A stretch of DNA of 64,000 nucleotides. It comes from Verrucomicrobiia bacterium DG1235 (lineage in GTDB: Bacteria > Verrucomicrobiota > Verrucomicrobiia > Opitutales > Opitutaceae). The stretch covers positions 687,919 through 751,918 of the forward strand of contig DS990592.1 of assembly GCA_000155695.1 (NCBI GenBank), read 5' to 3'. The notes under the pieces are model-generated. The model was not told the DNA's origin. It ran no database searches and was given only the letters and a program-made list of their open reading frames with translations. This document shows, piece by piece, positions 29,913 through 38,859 of the stretch (the stretch's first letter is position 1; every line of letters starts with the position of its first letter). The position numbers were made by a program, and so were the translations under genes.

Positions 29913-31097
29913 CTAGATCTTCAGCCTGACGCCGATTCTATTAAGTAGTCCCGTGGCGAATACGATTGCTAGTGAGAATGCCATCGCGGTGAGCAGACCG
30001 ACTGCTCCATCTGTCAGAAAAGCGGGGAGGCGGACGCCGGTGGCCTGCATGGCTGGATAAGCGAGGTAGGGTAATAGGTAGCAGGTGAGCGTGGCGACGC
30101 CAGCAGGCTTCAGGAAAGAGGCCCACTTCGTTTTTTTTCGTAAATCGGCGAGCCAGTAGAGAAATGCGAATGCGAGCATGCTGAGTCCGGTACAGATCTC
30201 GGTCCAAGCGGGTGTGGCCTGAATTTTGGAGATTCCCCAATAGGGGCGTAGGAGTAGGCCGGCGAGAAGGCAGGCGAGACCGATCGCGATGAGGCTGTAG
30301 AGTAAGCGGAGTGGGGCTTCCGTTTTTTGGAAGTGTAAGTAGAGAGTCGATACGAAGCAGCCGGCCATGGTGAGGGCGGGAAGGGAACCGTCGCCGACGA
30401 TCCACACGTAGGTTCGCACGGGGGCGAGGAAATCCAGCCAGCCGGCGAAGGCGGCGATATTGAATGAGGCGAAGGTGAGCCAGGCGATGGCGTTGGGGAG
30501 AGCGTTTTCACCGATAACGAGCTGGAGGATGGAGCAGAGGAGGTAGGACCAGCCGATGAGGCCGAGGATGCCCCACCAATGCGGTTCGAGCCAATTGTAT
30601 CCGTTTTCTGGATTGCTGCGGAAGGTGGCGGCTAGTCCGGCGAGTATGAGCCAGCCGGCGGCTTTGAAGATGATTTGGCGTTTTTTCCAGGATGGGTCGC
30701 TTGGGTAGCGGTTCCAGATGAGGATAAATGCGAGAGCCATGGCGACTTGCCAGAGGGAGCGTGGGAGGAGCGTGGAGGCGTCGTGGTAGCTTTCCAAGTT
30801 GACCATGAGGAAGCCCATGAGCAAGAGGGCGAAGGAGCGGGCGAGGATGTGCGTAATGATGGTTGGTTTGCTGTCGCCTTTGGCGAGGCGGGAACGTAGG
30901 GCGAATGGGATTGATAGGCCGACGATGAATAGGAATGCGGGGAAGATGATGTCGGAGAAACCCATGGCATCGGCGTCGCCGGGGGCGTGTTCGAGCCAGG
31001 TTGGGACGTTGGTGAGGCTCCAGAAGTCGTTGACCCAAATCATGAGGAGCATGGTTAGCCCTCGGAAAATATCGATGGAGTGTATCCGGCTTTGCAT
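29913..31097 (-). CDS. DUF5009/HGSNAT-like multi-pass acyltransferase
   Basis: Integral membrane protein with about ten hydrophobic segments over 394 residues. The N-terminus RIHSIDIFRGLTMLLMIWVND is the hallmark of the DUF5009 / heparan-alpha-glucosaminide N-acetyltransferase-like family. FSDIIFPAFLFIVGLSIPFAL contains a conserved loop that in HGSNAT relatives precedes the catalytic His region. In bacteria these genes often sit beside glycosidase genes and are thought to acetylate sugars across the membrane. Here the gene lies 149 bp downstream of a GH20-like enzyme on the same strand, which fits hexosamine metabolism. Confidence 0.85.
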   Translation of the reverse strand: MQSRIHSIDIFRGLTMLLMIWVNDFWSLTNVPTWLEHAPGDADAMGFSDIIFPAFLFIVGLSIPFALRSRLAKGDSKPTIITHILARSFALLLMGFLMVNLESYHDASTLLPRSLWQVAMALAFILIWNRYPSDPSWKKRQIIFKAAGWLILAGLAATFRSNPENGYNWLEPHWWGILGLIGWSYLLCSILQLVIGENALPNAIAWLTFASFNIAAFAGWLDFLAPVRTYVWIVGDGSLPALTMAGCFVSTLYLHFQKTEAPLRLLYSLIAIGLACLLAGLLLRPYWGISKIQATPAWTEICTGLSMLAFAFLYWLADLRKKTKWASFLKPAGVATLTCYLLPYLAYPAMQATGVRLPAFLTDGAVGLLTAMAFSLAIVFATGLLNRIGVRLKI

Positions 31098-31246
31098 ACG
31101 GGAGGAGGGGGTGCTGTTCTTAACCGCGAATGAACGCGAATTTTTGAGAGGTAGTTGGTGGCGGCGTGATCGCTTTTTTTAGTAGGTCGTAGGCGCTTCG
31201 CTTTGTCGGAAGTCTCGGTACTGATGAGCGATGGGCAACGGTGCCT

Positions 31247-32320
31247 TTAGGGTTTGGGGAAGATTTCGTCTAGGACGTGGATGGGGCCGAGGGCGCGTTC
31301 GTCGGCGTCGCCGGGGTCCTCGTAGAGGTCCATGAAGCGTTTGGCGCTGGACCAGTAGGTGTGGAGAATGCCGCGGTGGCGGTTGGCGAGGGTAGGGTTT
31401 GCGTGTTGGCGGAAGTGGAGGGCTTGCTCGAGCTGGGCGGCGGCCACTTCGGGTTTGTTCCAGGGGCAGGCGAGGACGTTGAGGCCTTTGGTGGCGAAGT
31501 AGATGGGAGTCGGTTCGGCGCGTTCGTAGTGCCAATCGCAGATGGTGACGTCTTGGGGGATGAGGTCGATGGCGAGGTGGGTATTGGTGTCGCTGGCTTC
31601 CCAAATGCCGAGGCCGGTTGTATCCGCATCTAGGAGACGGTCACCCCAGATGTAGAGTTTGCGATTGGTGGTGGCAAGGTGGTCGCGGATTTTGGTGACT
31701 TCCCCGGCGAAGAGTTCGGCTTTGTCGCGGCCGGCGCAGCGCGGGCAGTTATCGTCGCCTATGTAGAAGACTTCGTCGAGTCCGGCGTGGAAGGCGTCGG
31801 CTTCGAAGGCGTCCATGATTTCGTCTACGAGGGCGAATACGACCTTGTGGACGTCGGGGTGTAGGGGACAGTAGCTTTTGCAGTAGAGGCCGTCTTCGTT
31901 GGGCCACTTGTATTCGGCGGGGAGTTCGATGTGCGGGGTTTCATCGAATTCTGGATACACGGTGAGGAGCGGTCCGAGGGAGCTGTGCCAGGATTGGTGT
32001 CCGAGGAGGTTGATTTGGGGGATGAGTTCGATGCCGTTTCGCTGGCCCATGGCGACGAGGGACTTGACTTGGGCGAGTGAGAGCGGATTGGGGCGTTTGA
32101 GCTCTGGGTGGCTTTGGTAGTCGAAGTTGTAATCGACTCGCAGGACGAGGAGGTTGAGGCCGCGTGGGGCGAGTTCAGTGTCGACAAATTCGATGAAGCG
32201 GTCGAGCTGGTCGCTTGATGGGGCTTGGATGGCGAGGCCGCGGACGGGCAGGTCTGGGGTCGCGTGAAGCGAGGCGTTGAGGAGGGAGGCAAGAGCGAGG
32301 AATGCGAGTAAGCGAATCAT
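31247..32320 (-). CDS. GH20-like beta-N-acetylhexosaminidase
   Basis: Secreted glycosidase-like protein of 357 residues with a signal peptide (MIRLLAFLALASLLNASLHA). It keeps a TIM-barrel with the GH20 landmark HAGLDEVFYIG, where Asp-Glu form the substrate-assisted catalytic pair. Other strands visible are RGLAIQAP, LLVLRVDYNFDY, IELIPQINLLGHQSW and LYIWGDRLL. The GH20 N-terminal accessory domain is missing. The cysteines around the active site (YCKSYCPLHPD, DNCPRCAG) are notable. Probably removes N-acetylhexosamine from a polymer; it could act on another hexosamine or glycan. Confidence 0.8.
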   Translation of the reverse strand: MIRLLAFLALASLLNASLHATPDLPVRGLAIQAPSSDQLDRFIEFVDTELAPRGLNLLVLRVDYNFDYQSHPELKRPNPLSLAQVKSLVAMGQRNGIELIPQINLLGHQSWHSSLGPLLTVYPEFDETPHIELPAEYKWPNEDGLYCKSYCPLHPDVHKVVFALVDEIMDAFEADAFHAGLDEVFYIGDDNCPRCAGRDKAELFAGEVTKIRDHLATTNRKLYIWGDRLLDADTTGLGIWEASDTNTHLAIDLIPQDVTICDWHYERAEPTPIYFATKGLNVLACPWNKPEVAAAQLEQALHFRQHANPTLANRHRGILHTYWSSAKRFMDLYEDPGDADERALGPIHVLDEIFPKP

Positions 32321-32519
32321 GGGCGTTTGGGGTTTGTGGAAGTTTAGCAGAATCGCTTACGCCAATGTTTTGCATTTTTGGTTGTTTGTTTGATTTATTC
32401 GGTGGTGAAGAGGGGTGGGCTTTGGAGAATGGAGATCGGGTTGCGGGGGACGCGGGCTTCCGACTTCGTCCTTCGAACTTCGACGGACTTGCGAAAGCAC
32501 CGCGCTACGGGGTGGATCC
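32321..32519. other. Intergenic segment with possible dispersed repeat
   Basis: Between the GH20-like and DUF1295 genes (both minus). The part at about 32455-32515 has alternating CTTCG/CGAAG words (TTCGTCCTTCGAACTTCGACG) and looks like a dispersed intergenic element rather than a gene. No second copy is visible in this window. Confidence 0.3.
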
Positions 32520-33386
32520 TTAAATGCGAGGGAGGAGGACGGGGGTGTTTTTCTTGTAGGCTTCGTAGTCGGGTTGGCCGCCCCATTTTTCGTCGGCCCG
32601 TTCTTCGAGGAGGGGGATGCCGCTGACTTTGCAGAGAAGGATGGCGACGAAGACGGGGGAGAGTAGAGTAAGGTATTGCCAGCCTTGCAGGGCGGGGAAG
32701 GCGATGAAGGCGACGCCGATCCAGAGAAGGATTTCGCCGAAGTAGTTGGGGTGGCGGGAGCGGGACCAGAGTCCGGAGGAGATGAATTTTCCTTGGTTGT
32801 CGGGGTTGGCTTTGAATCGTGACTTTTGCAGATCGGCGATGGCTTCGATGGCGAAGCCTGCGATCCAGATGAGGCTGCCGAGGATGGTAGCGAGTCCGAG
32901 TTGGGGGCGGAAGTCTGCAGAAATGGCGGCGAGGGCGGCTGCTGCGGTGAAGGTGACCCAGAGGCCTTGCAAAGTCCATGCGGCGCTGAAGCGGATGAAG
33001 GATGGCTTCATGGCGTCGAATCGACCGTCTTTCCCTGATTTATGGATACGTTTGAAAAGGAATGTTCCGAGGCGGGCGGCCCAGATGAGGACCATGGCGA
33101 GAAGCAAGCATGCGAGGGGATCGCGGTGGCCGCTGTAAATGAAGGAGACGAGGGCGACGGTGATGTAGCTGAGACTGCCGACGAGGTCGAAGTACTTTTC
33201 GGTTTGCCAGATGAAGGCGGGAATGAAGGCCAGCCAGTTGATGATAAAAGCGAGGGCGACGGAGAGGGCGAAGGGGTGGATGCCGTGGGCGAGCGGGGCG
33301 CCGTTTGAGCCGGCGAAGGCGAAGCCGATGCCGATGAGTACGACGAAGGGAGTGGCGAGAAGGGCTTGGCGGTCAGCTTGGGTCAT
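32520..33386 (-). CDS. DUF1295 membrane protein (steroid 5-alpha-reductase-like fold)
   Basis: About 288 residues with six or more hydrophobic segments. The C-terminal block SSGLWSRSRHPNYFGEILLWIG and the following EERADEKWGGQPDYEAYKKNTP are the DUF1295 signature. Related to isoprenylcysteine methyltransferases and sterol reductases. The frame stays open upstream to 33557, but that extension is low-complexity and rich in Pro, Asn and Ser, so I use the ATG at 33386 (MTQADRQALL). The substrate is unknown; NAD(P)H-dependent reduction of a lipid is a family-based guess. Confidence 0.85.
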   Translation of the reverse strand: MTQADRQALLATPFVVLIGIGFAFAGSNGAPLAHGIHPFALSVALAFIINWLAFIPAFIWQTEKYFDLVGSLSYITVALVSFIYSGHRDPLACLLLAMVLIWAARLGTFLFKRIHKSGKDGRFDAMKPSFIRFSAAWTLQGLWVTFTAAAALAAISADFRPQLGLATILGSLIWIAGFAIEAIADLQKSRFKANPDNQGKFISSGLWSRSRHPNYFGEILLWIGVAFIAFPALQGWQYLTLLSPVFVAILLCKVSGIPLLEERADEKWGGQPDYEAYKKNTPVLLPRI

Positions 33387-33576
33387 GCGGAAAAAGGTGT
33401 TCGGGGAAGGGGACGAATTTGCCGGGCTCTTGAAGGCATGAGGGGCACGGTTGGTAGGCGCTTGGTTGGGGGATGGGTTGAATTGGTTCGCTGGATGGTT
33501 GGTTGGCATCGCGACTGCTTTGCACAGGGGAAGTCCTATTCTGCCCACCATTCGCAAATAACTTAATAAGGACTTT

Positions 33577-34377
33577 ATGCAAATACAGGAAACAAGGAAT
33601 TCAACGCAGGGCGTCGGCTTTGCGCAAGCGAACGCTGCGAGCGGAGGTATGAAGCTCGGCGGGCTCGATTTCGAAGCGATGCTCGGTCAGATGGAAGGCG
33701 CGGGGAAGGCGTCGCCGATCCGAACCGCGAACGATTGGGGGGACCTGGTAGGCGGTGACATGAGCATGCTGATGGGCGTGGGGTTCAAGCCAGCGGGAGA
33801 CTACTCTTTGATGGAGCGAGATCAGCTTGAGAAAGTGAAAGGGGCGTATGTGGAGCTATTGCCCAGCTTCGGAAACATAGAGTTTGGTCCGCCGGTAGCG
33901 AACTACGATCCGCGGATCGAGATGTTGCGGTTGGCGAAGGTGGAGCTGAAGGTGCAAGCGATGGAAGAGGCGGGCGAAATCGATAAGGCGCTGGATGCGT
34001 TTATCGGAATCCATGGCTTAAAGGATAGCTTGACTCAAGATGAGAAGGCCGAGCTGAGGGAGCGCTTGGTGAATATGACGAAGGCTGTTTTGCTGGAGGA
34101 TGAGTGGCGGAATGCCTATCTAGGGGCCATGAAGACGAGTATCGATGTATCCATCGACGGACTACGCCAGTATTTGCTTGGCGAGGACGAGAGTGTGGCG
34201 ATGCGGGAGGTGAATGAGGAATTGCCGTACGGGGATCCGGATCTGCTTTCGTTTACGCGGGATCCGAAGTGGCAGAACTTTACGGTAGAGCCGCGGGTGC
34301 TGCGAGAGATGGCCACGGAGATGTTGGCCGAGGAATTGGCGCGGCAGGAGGCTGAGGCGTTAGCGGCAAGTCGTTAG
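33577..34377 (+). CDS. Unknown 266-residue acidic cytoplasmic protein
   Basis: I do not recognise this protein. It has a good Shine-Dalgarno site (AAGGA, 4 bases before the ATG). There is no signal peptide or membrane segment. The N-terminus is Gly-, Ala- and Gln-rich and looks disordered. From about residue 90 it is mostly helical, with a charged region (KVELKVQAMEEAGEIDKAL, QDEKAELRERLV) and a helical C-terminus ending in Ala-rich sequence. It is flanked by a convergent ahpF and a divergent DUF1295 gene, so it forms its own transcription unit. Confidence 0.7.
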   Translation: MQIQETRNSTQGVGFAQANAASGGMKLGGLDFEAMLGQMEGAGKASPIRTANDWGDLVGGDMSMLMGVGFKPAGDYSLMERDQLEKVKGAYVELLPSFGNIEFGPPVANYDPRIEMLRLAKVELKVQAMEEAGEIDKALDAFIGIHGLKDSLTQDEKAELRERLVNMTKAVLLEDEWRNAYLGAMKTSIDVSIDGLRQYLLGEDESVAMREVNEELPYGDPDLLSFTRDPKWQNFTVEPRVLREMATEMLAEELARQEAEALAASR

Positions 34378-34405
34378 TTGATTGAGCTGGAGTTTCATTG
34401 ACGCG

Positions 34406-35983
34406 CTACTTTTGGACGTTGGTCGACTTGAGGAGGTATTCGAAGGCGGAGAGTCCGGCTTTGGCTCCTTCGCCCATGGAGACGACGATCTGCTTGTAGG
34501 GAACGGTGGTGACGTCGCCGCAGGCGAAGATGCCGCTTTGGTCGGTTTCGCAGCGGGTGTTGATCTCTATCTCGCCGTAGCGATTGGTCGTAACGGTTTC
34601 CTTGGCGAAGGCGCTATTGGGTGCCAGTCCGATTTGCACGAAGACGCCGTCGGTCGGGTAGAGCTGGGTTTCGCCAGTAGAGCGATCCTTGAGTACGAGG
34701 CCGGTGACGCCTTTGGCGGAGGCTTCTACGCTCTCGGTCGCGGTGTCGGTGACGATAGTGGCGTTGGCGGTGCTTTGTAGTTGGTCGATCAATACCCGGT
34801 CGGCCTTGAGCGTATCCATGAATTCGACGACGGTGACGCTCTTTACGATTCCGGCGAGGTCGAGCGCGGCTTCGACTCCGGAGTTTCCACCGCCGACGAC
34901 GACTACGTCCTTGCCCTTGAAGAAGGGGCCGTCGCAGTGCGGGCAGTAGGCGACGCCTTTGCCGACGTTTTCCTTTTCGCCCGGAACGCCCAGTTCGCGC
35001 CATTTGGCGCCGGTGGCGATGACAACGGTTTTCGATTTTATGGTTTCCGAGCTGCTAAGGACGAGTTGCCAGTTGGCGGTGTTCTCGATTTTGGATACGG
35101 CGTTGACGCGGACTTCCTCGCGGATTTTGACCGGGTAGGACTCGACGTGGGCGCGAAGGTTTTTTGTCAGTTCCGGTCCGGTTGTTTTGGTGACGCCGAT
35201 GAGGTTTTCGATGCCCATGGTGTCGGCGACTTGGCCGCCGATTTTTTCGGCGAGCATGAGGACGCTTAAGCCTTTGCGAGCGGTGTAGATGGCGGCTGCG
35301 GCTGCGGCTGGACCGCCTCCGATGACAGCGACGTCGTAGAGGGTCTCGTCGGCGACGACTTCGACGGGCTCGAGGGTGACGTGAGACTTGAGCTTCTCTA
35401 GGATTTCGGCGGCGCTGATCTTGCCGTTGGAGAAAGGCTTGCGGTTGAGGAAAACGGTGGGGACGCCTTGGACGTTGCGCTCTTCGGCGAAGGCCTTGTG
35501 GGCGCTGCCGTCGATCATCTCGCAAGAGATCTTTGGATTGACGATGGCGAACTGGTTGAGGGTTTGCACGACGTCCGGACAGTTGTGGCAGTCGAGGGAG
35601 ATGATGACTTCGAAGCTCAGTTCGGCGTCGATGGCGGCGGCTTGACGGACGAGGGCGTCGTCGAGCTTGACGGGGATGCCTCCTGCTTGGAGGAAGGCGA
35701 GGACGAAGGAGTTGAATTCGTGTCCGCCCGGGATTCCGGAGAAGCGGATACCGGTGGATTCGTTGTTGGAAAGGATTTCGAAGGTGAGGCCTTCGCGTAC
35801 GTTGAAGCCAGTCTCGCTGTATATGAAGTCGATCTTGTCGGAGATGGATGCGACTTGCTTGAGCATATCGACGAGCTCAGGGCGTTTTGGGTGGCTGCCG
35901 TCGAAGAGCTTTAGCTGCACGGTGCGGGTGAGCTTTTCGGAATAGGCCTTGAGGGTGTCGATGATTTGCTGGCTGAGCTTCAT
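34406..35983 (-). CDS. ahpF: Alkyl hydroperoxide reductase, flavoprotein subunit
   Basis: NADH-dependent disulfide reductase that recycles AhpC. 525 residues, the standard length. The N-terminal double-thioredoxin domain has the CHNC redox pair (C132, C135). After it come an FAD-binding [17 protein letters not shown] motif, the central CPHC redox pair in [13 protein letters not shown], an NADH-binding [10 protein letters not shown] motif and the final FAD motif GIFACGDVT. Both redox centres are intact. It lies downstream of ahpC with a terminator-like hairpin between them. Confidence 0.96.
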   Translation of the reverse strand: MKLSQQIIDTLKAYSEKLTRTVQLKLFDGSHPKRPELVDMLKQVASISDKIDFIYSETGFNVREGLTFEILSNNESTGIRFSGIPGGHEFNSFVLAFLQAGGIPVKLDDALVRQAAAIDAELSFEVIISLDCHNCPDVVQTLNQFAIVNPKISCEMIDGSAHKAFAEERNVQGVPTVFLNRKPFSNGKISAAEILEKLKSHVTLEPVEVVADETLYDVAVIGGGPAAAAAAIYTARKGLSVLMLAEKIGGQVADTMGIENLIGVTKTTGPELTKNLRAHVESYPVKIREEVRVNAVSKIENTANWQLVLSSSETIKSKTVVIATGAKWRELGVPGEKENVGKGVAYCPHCDGPFFKGKDVVVVGGGNSGVEAALDLAGIVKSVTVVEFMDTLKADRVLIDQLQSTANATIVTDTATESVEASAKGVTGLVLKDRSTGETQLYPTDGVFVQIGLAPNSAFAKETVTTNRYGEIEINTRCETDQSGIFACGDVTTVPYKQIVVSMGEGAKAGLSAFEYLLKSTNVQK

Positions 35984-36028
35984 TTGGAAAGGATGAAGGT
36001 TGAAGTATGATTGATGATGAGAGTTGAA

Positions 36029-36060
36029 AAATCCCCTTCGCGGTGGGGCGAAGGGGATTT
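36029..36060 (-). terminator. Hairpin between ahpC and ahpF
   Basis: A perfect 13-bp inverted repeat (AAATCCCCTTCGC paired with GCGAAGGGGATTT) with a 6-base loop. Read on the minus strand it is followed by a T-run. This is a rho-independent terminator or attenuator after ahpC, allowing more AhpC than AhpF. Confidence 0.8.
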
Positions 36061-36082
36061 GTATGAGATTTTTGGATATGGA

Positions 36083-36646
36083 CTAGATCTTGCCGACGAG
36101 GTCGAGGCTCGGCGTGAGGGTCTCTTCGCCTGGCTCCCATTTCGCGGGACAGACTTGTCCGTCGTTGTTGGCGACGTACTGGGCGGCCTTGACCTTGCGA
36201 ACGAGGTCCTTGGCGGAACGACCGATGCCGAGGTCGTGAATTTCGGCTACCTTGATCTGGCCTTCTGGATTGACGACGAAGGTACCGCGGAGGGCGAGGC
36301 CTTCCTCTTCGATCATGACGTCGAAGCCACGTGTGAGAACGCCGCGGGGGTCGCCGAGCATTGGGAAATTGATTTTTCCGATCGTTTCGGACGAATCGTG
36401 CCATGCCTTGTGGACGAAATGCGTGTCGGTGGAAACCGAATACACCTCGACGTCCATCTTCTGTAGCTCTTCGTAGTGGTCGGCTAGATCGCCGAGTTCG
36501 GTCGGGCAAACGAAGGTGAAGTCGGCAGGATAGAAGCAGAAGACTGCCCACTTGCCCTTCACTTCGTCGGATGTGACAGTTTTGAACTCTCCGTTGTGGA
36601 AAGCTTCAACTTTGAAGTCTGGAATGGTTGTGTTGATTTTAGCCAT
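36083..36646 (-). CDS. ahpC: Alkyl hydroperoxide reductase, peroxiredoxin subunit
   Basis: Typical 2-Cys peroxiredoxin. From the ATG at 36646 it is 187 residues, exactly the E. coli length; an in-frame extension to 36703 is not supported by the family. The peroxidatic Cys is C47 in DFTFVCPTE and the resolving Cys is in DGQVCPAKWEPG near residue 165. It is followed by ahpF and is divergent from an OxyR-like gene, with a candidate OxyR operator between them. Confidence 0.97.
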   Translation of the reverse strand: MAKINTTIPDFKVEAFHNGEFKTVTSDEVKGKWAVFCFYPADFTFVCPTELGDLADHYEELQKMDVEVYSVSTDTHFVHKAWHDSSETIGKINFPMLGDPRGVLTRGFDVMIEEEGLALRGTFVVNPEGQIKVAEIHDLGIGRSAKDLVRKVKAAQYVANNDGQVCPAKWEPGEETLTPSLDLVGKI

Positions 36647-36709
36647 AAATGTGTGTGCGAGCTCTGGGACTCGTTTGGGTTGGTCGGGCATACTAGCAGG
36701 CATACAAAG

Positions 36710-36746
36710 ATAGTTGAAATATATAAAAGTTATGGATTCGATAATT
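36710..36746. promoter_or_regulatory. Candidate OxyR operator
   Basis: ATAGTTGAAATATAT (36710-36724) matches 9 of the 10 defined bases of the OxyR half-site ATAGnTnnnAnCTAT. A second, weaker match (6 of 10) begins 22 bp later at 36732, the spacing known for OxyR tetramer sites. It lies 63 bp upstream of ahpC and directly abuts the OxyR-like start. Confidence 0.55.
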
Positions 36747-36753
36747 TGAATTT

Positions 36754-37644
36754 ATGGAATTGCAGCAGTTGAGGTATTTTTCGTCGGTGGCGAAGCTTCG
36801 GAATTTCACGCGGGCGGCGGAGGAGTGCAACGTGTCGCAGCCCGCGTTGAGCATTCAGATAAAGAAGCTGGAAGCGGAGTTGGGGGGACCGCTCTTTCAT
36901 CGGCAGGGAAGGACGATCGCCTTGACGCAGGCCGGAGAGCGCCTGGAGGGGAAGGCGGAGGCTTTGCTGCTGATGCACCAGAGCACGCTGGATGAGCTGA
37001 AGGATACGGTGACGGAAGGAGGCGAGGCCCATTTCGGGGCGACGCTGACGATCGCTCCCTATTTGATTCCCTATGTGGTGAGCCATGCCGGGAAGGAAGG
37101 GATGCCAGCGTTTCGCATGCAGGAGAATTTCACGGAGGGCCTGCTTTCGGGGATCTTGGACGGGAGCTTGGACTTTGCGATCATGTCGACTCCGGTTGAG
37201 GTTCCGAAGCTTCTTGTGAAGGTGATTGCTCGGGAGCCTTTTGTGTTGGTGATGAGGTCGGATCACCGATTGGCGCGGAAGCGGCGGATTTTGGCGGCGG
37301 ACGTGCGGGCGGAGCCGTTTTTGCCGTTGAGCCACATTCACTGCGCGGGGCGCCAGATAAGCGAGTTCTACAAGCAAGGGCCCGGCCGCTCGAAACCTGT
37401 GTTTGAAAGCGCTCAGATAGATACCATCCTGAAGCTAGTCGCTCAAGGGCAGGGGGTCTCTCTTCTGCCTAAAATGGCGGTGATGGACTCTCTAGAGAGC
37501 GTCTTGTGCTATCGCGTGGTGGAGGGAAATGATTTGGGTCGCGACATATCGATGGTGCACCATCCCGATCGGTATTTGAGCGTAGCGGCTCGGGGGTTGA
37601 TGGCCTTGATCGAGCGGAGTTTGAATGACTTCGTGGGGAGTTGA
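36754..37644 (+). CDS. OxyR-like LysR-family peroxide regulator with a single sensor Cys
   Basis: 296-residue LysR regulator. The winged HTH occupies residues 1-60 (NFTRAAEECNVSQPALSIQIKKLE). The effector domain aligns with OxyR through LDGSLDFAIMSTP, LSHIHCAGRQISEFY, IDTILKLVAQGQGVSLLPKMAV. C197 occupies the position of E. coli C199 (same HC...Q context). The position of C208 is Tyr (Y206), so the canonical intramolecular disulfide cannot form; other cysteines are at positions outside this loop. Divergence from ahpC strongly supports control of peroxide defence. If so, sensing must use sulfenate or another modification, or a different disulfide partner. Confidence 0.85.
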   Translation: MELQQLRYFSSVAKLRNFTRAAEECNVSQPALSIQIKKLEAELGGPLFHRQGRTIALTQAGERLEGKAEALLLMHQSTLDELKDTVTEGGEAHFGATLTIAPYLIPYVVSHAGKEGMPAFRMQENFTEGLLSGILDGSLDFAIMSTPVEVPKLLVKVIAREPFVLVMRSDHRLARKRRILAADVRAEPFLPLSHIHCAGRQISEFYKQGPGRSKPVFESAQIDTILKLVAQGQGVSLLPKMAVMDSLESVLCYRVVEGNDLGRDISMVHHPDRYLSVAARGLMALIERSLNDFVGS

Positions 37645-37698
37645 GGGCCGCTAACAGATACTCGACACTTTGAGGTTTCCGCAGCACGGTCGCTCGAA

Positions 37699-38673
37699 AT
37701 GGATTCAAACAAGGCAAATTCCGGCAATTCTCCAGAGCGATTCATTGGTGCGGATCTAGAGGGAGCTCGGCTTGACAAGACGGTGAAGCAGCACTTCCAG
37801 CTCCCTTGGGCCAAGGCGCGAGCGTGGATCGACACGGGCAAGGTTTTCATCGACGGCAACTGCGTGTCCGACCAGGCGTTTGCCGTCGCGGCCGGCTCGC
37901 GCATCGAACTGCGAATGAGTCAGCCGAAAAAGCGACCTGAGCCGAAAATTCCTGATGCGGCCATCGTCTATTTCGATGAGCACATCGTAGTGGTGAACAA
38001 GGCTGCGGGCCTTATGACGGTGCCGCATCCTGAGAGCGATGAGACGGAGACGCTTGATCGTCTGGTAAACGACTATCTGCGTATCCGCGATCCGGATGCA
38101 AAGACCAATCGGGCGAGTCTCGGCGTGGTGCACCGGATCGACAAGGATACGAGCGGACTGGTCGTTTTTGCCCGGACGTTTCTGGCGAAGCGGGCTCTTT
38201 CCGAACAGTTTCGGGCTCACTCGATCGAACGGCGATATCTGGCAATCGTCCATGGGGAGCTCAAGGCTCAGAGCATTCGCACGCATCTTGTTCGAGAAAC
38301 CGGGGATGGATTGCGAGGGTCGGCTCCGAAGGGAGCTACCAATAGCGAGGGCGAGGAACTTGGGCGTTTGGCGATCACGCATGTTGACGTCGTCGAGAGG
38401 CTCGCCGGAGCGACGCTTGTGAGCTGTCGGATTGAGACAGGGCGCACGCATCAGATTCGAATTCATTTAAGCGAGATCGGACATCCTATCGTTGGCGAGA
38501 AGGTTTATATTCGGGGATTCGAGGGGGAATTGATTCCGGCGAATCGGGCCATGCTGCATGCGGCGGAGCTTGGTTTCATCCATCCCGGAAGCGGCGAAGC
38601 AGTCTCTTGGCAAGAGGAGGCTTCGAAGGATTTCCAGCGCATTTATAAGTCGCTGAGACTCAAAACCTATTAA
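37699..38673 (+). CDS. RluA-family 23S rRNA or tRNA pseudouridine synthase
   Basis: Isomerises uridine to pseudouridine in RNA. An N-terminal S4 RNA-binding domain spans about residues 14-75 (ARLDKTVKQHFQLPWAKARAWI). The catalytic motif HRIDKDTSGLVVFA near residue 145 contains the nucleophilic Asp. IETGRTHQIRIHLSEIGHPIVG near residue 250 is the second conserved block. Length 324 is typical of RluA/C/D. The exact RNA position cannot be read from the sequence. It stands 54 bp after the OxyR-like gene on the same strand. Confidence 0.93.
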   Translation: MDSNKANSGNSPERFIGADLEGARLDKTVKQHFQLPWAKARAWIDTGKVFIDGNCVSDQAFAVAAGSRIELRMSQPKKRPEPKIPDAAIVYFDEHIVVVNKAAGLMTVPHPESDETETLDRLVNDYLRIRDPDAKTNRASLGVVHRIDKDTSGLVVFARTFLAKRALSEQFRAHSIERRYLAIVHGELKAQSIRTHLVRETGDGLRGSAPKGATNSEGEELGRLAITHVDVVERLAGATLVSCRIETGRTHQIRIHLSEIGHPIVGEKVYIRGFEGELIPANRAMLHAAELGFIHPGSGEAVSWQEEASKDFQRIYKSLRLKTY

Positions 38674-38683
38674 AAAACGAAAA

Positions 38684-38706
38684 AGCGGGTCTAGGAATCG
38701 CTTTTA
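38684..38706 (+). terminator. Weak terminator after the pseudouridine synthase
   Basis: AAAAGCG and CGCTTTT form a 7-bp stem with a short loop and end in four T, just after the stop codon. The stem has few GC pairs, so efficiency is doubtful. Confidence 0.4.
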
Positions 38707-38808
38707 AGCTCGCTGCTTGGGCAGAAATCAGCCTTGTGATGCTGCTTTGTGTAAGAGCGCCGTTTATTTTTCGGGAGCTCGAGGTGTTTTTCCGGTTTAG
38801 CGTCGCTG

Positions 38809-38832
38809 TTCGAATTACCCTTTTTATTCGAA
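38809..38832 (+). promoter_or_regulatory. Hairpin in the leader of the RRM gene
   Basis: TTCGAAT and ATTCGAA form a perfect 7-bp stem with a 10-base pyrimidine-rich loop, 28 bp before the start codon. It may be a leader structure or a protein-binding palindrome. Confidence 0.35.
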
Positions 38833-38859
38833 TACAGTGATGCTTAAGAAATCAAGATA

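Noticed and set aside
33387-33557. N-terminal extension of the DUF1295 protein
   Set aside because: Low-complexity Pro-, Asn- and Ser-rich translation lacking family similarity; the ATG at 33386 fits the family.
36647-36703. Longer AhpC start at 36703
   Set aside because: AhpC is 187 residues from the ATG at 36646, the family length, and the extension would overlap the promoter zone.
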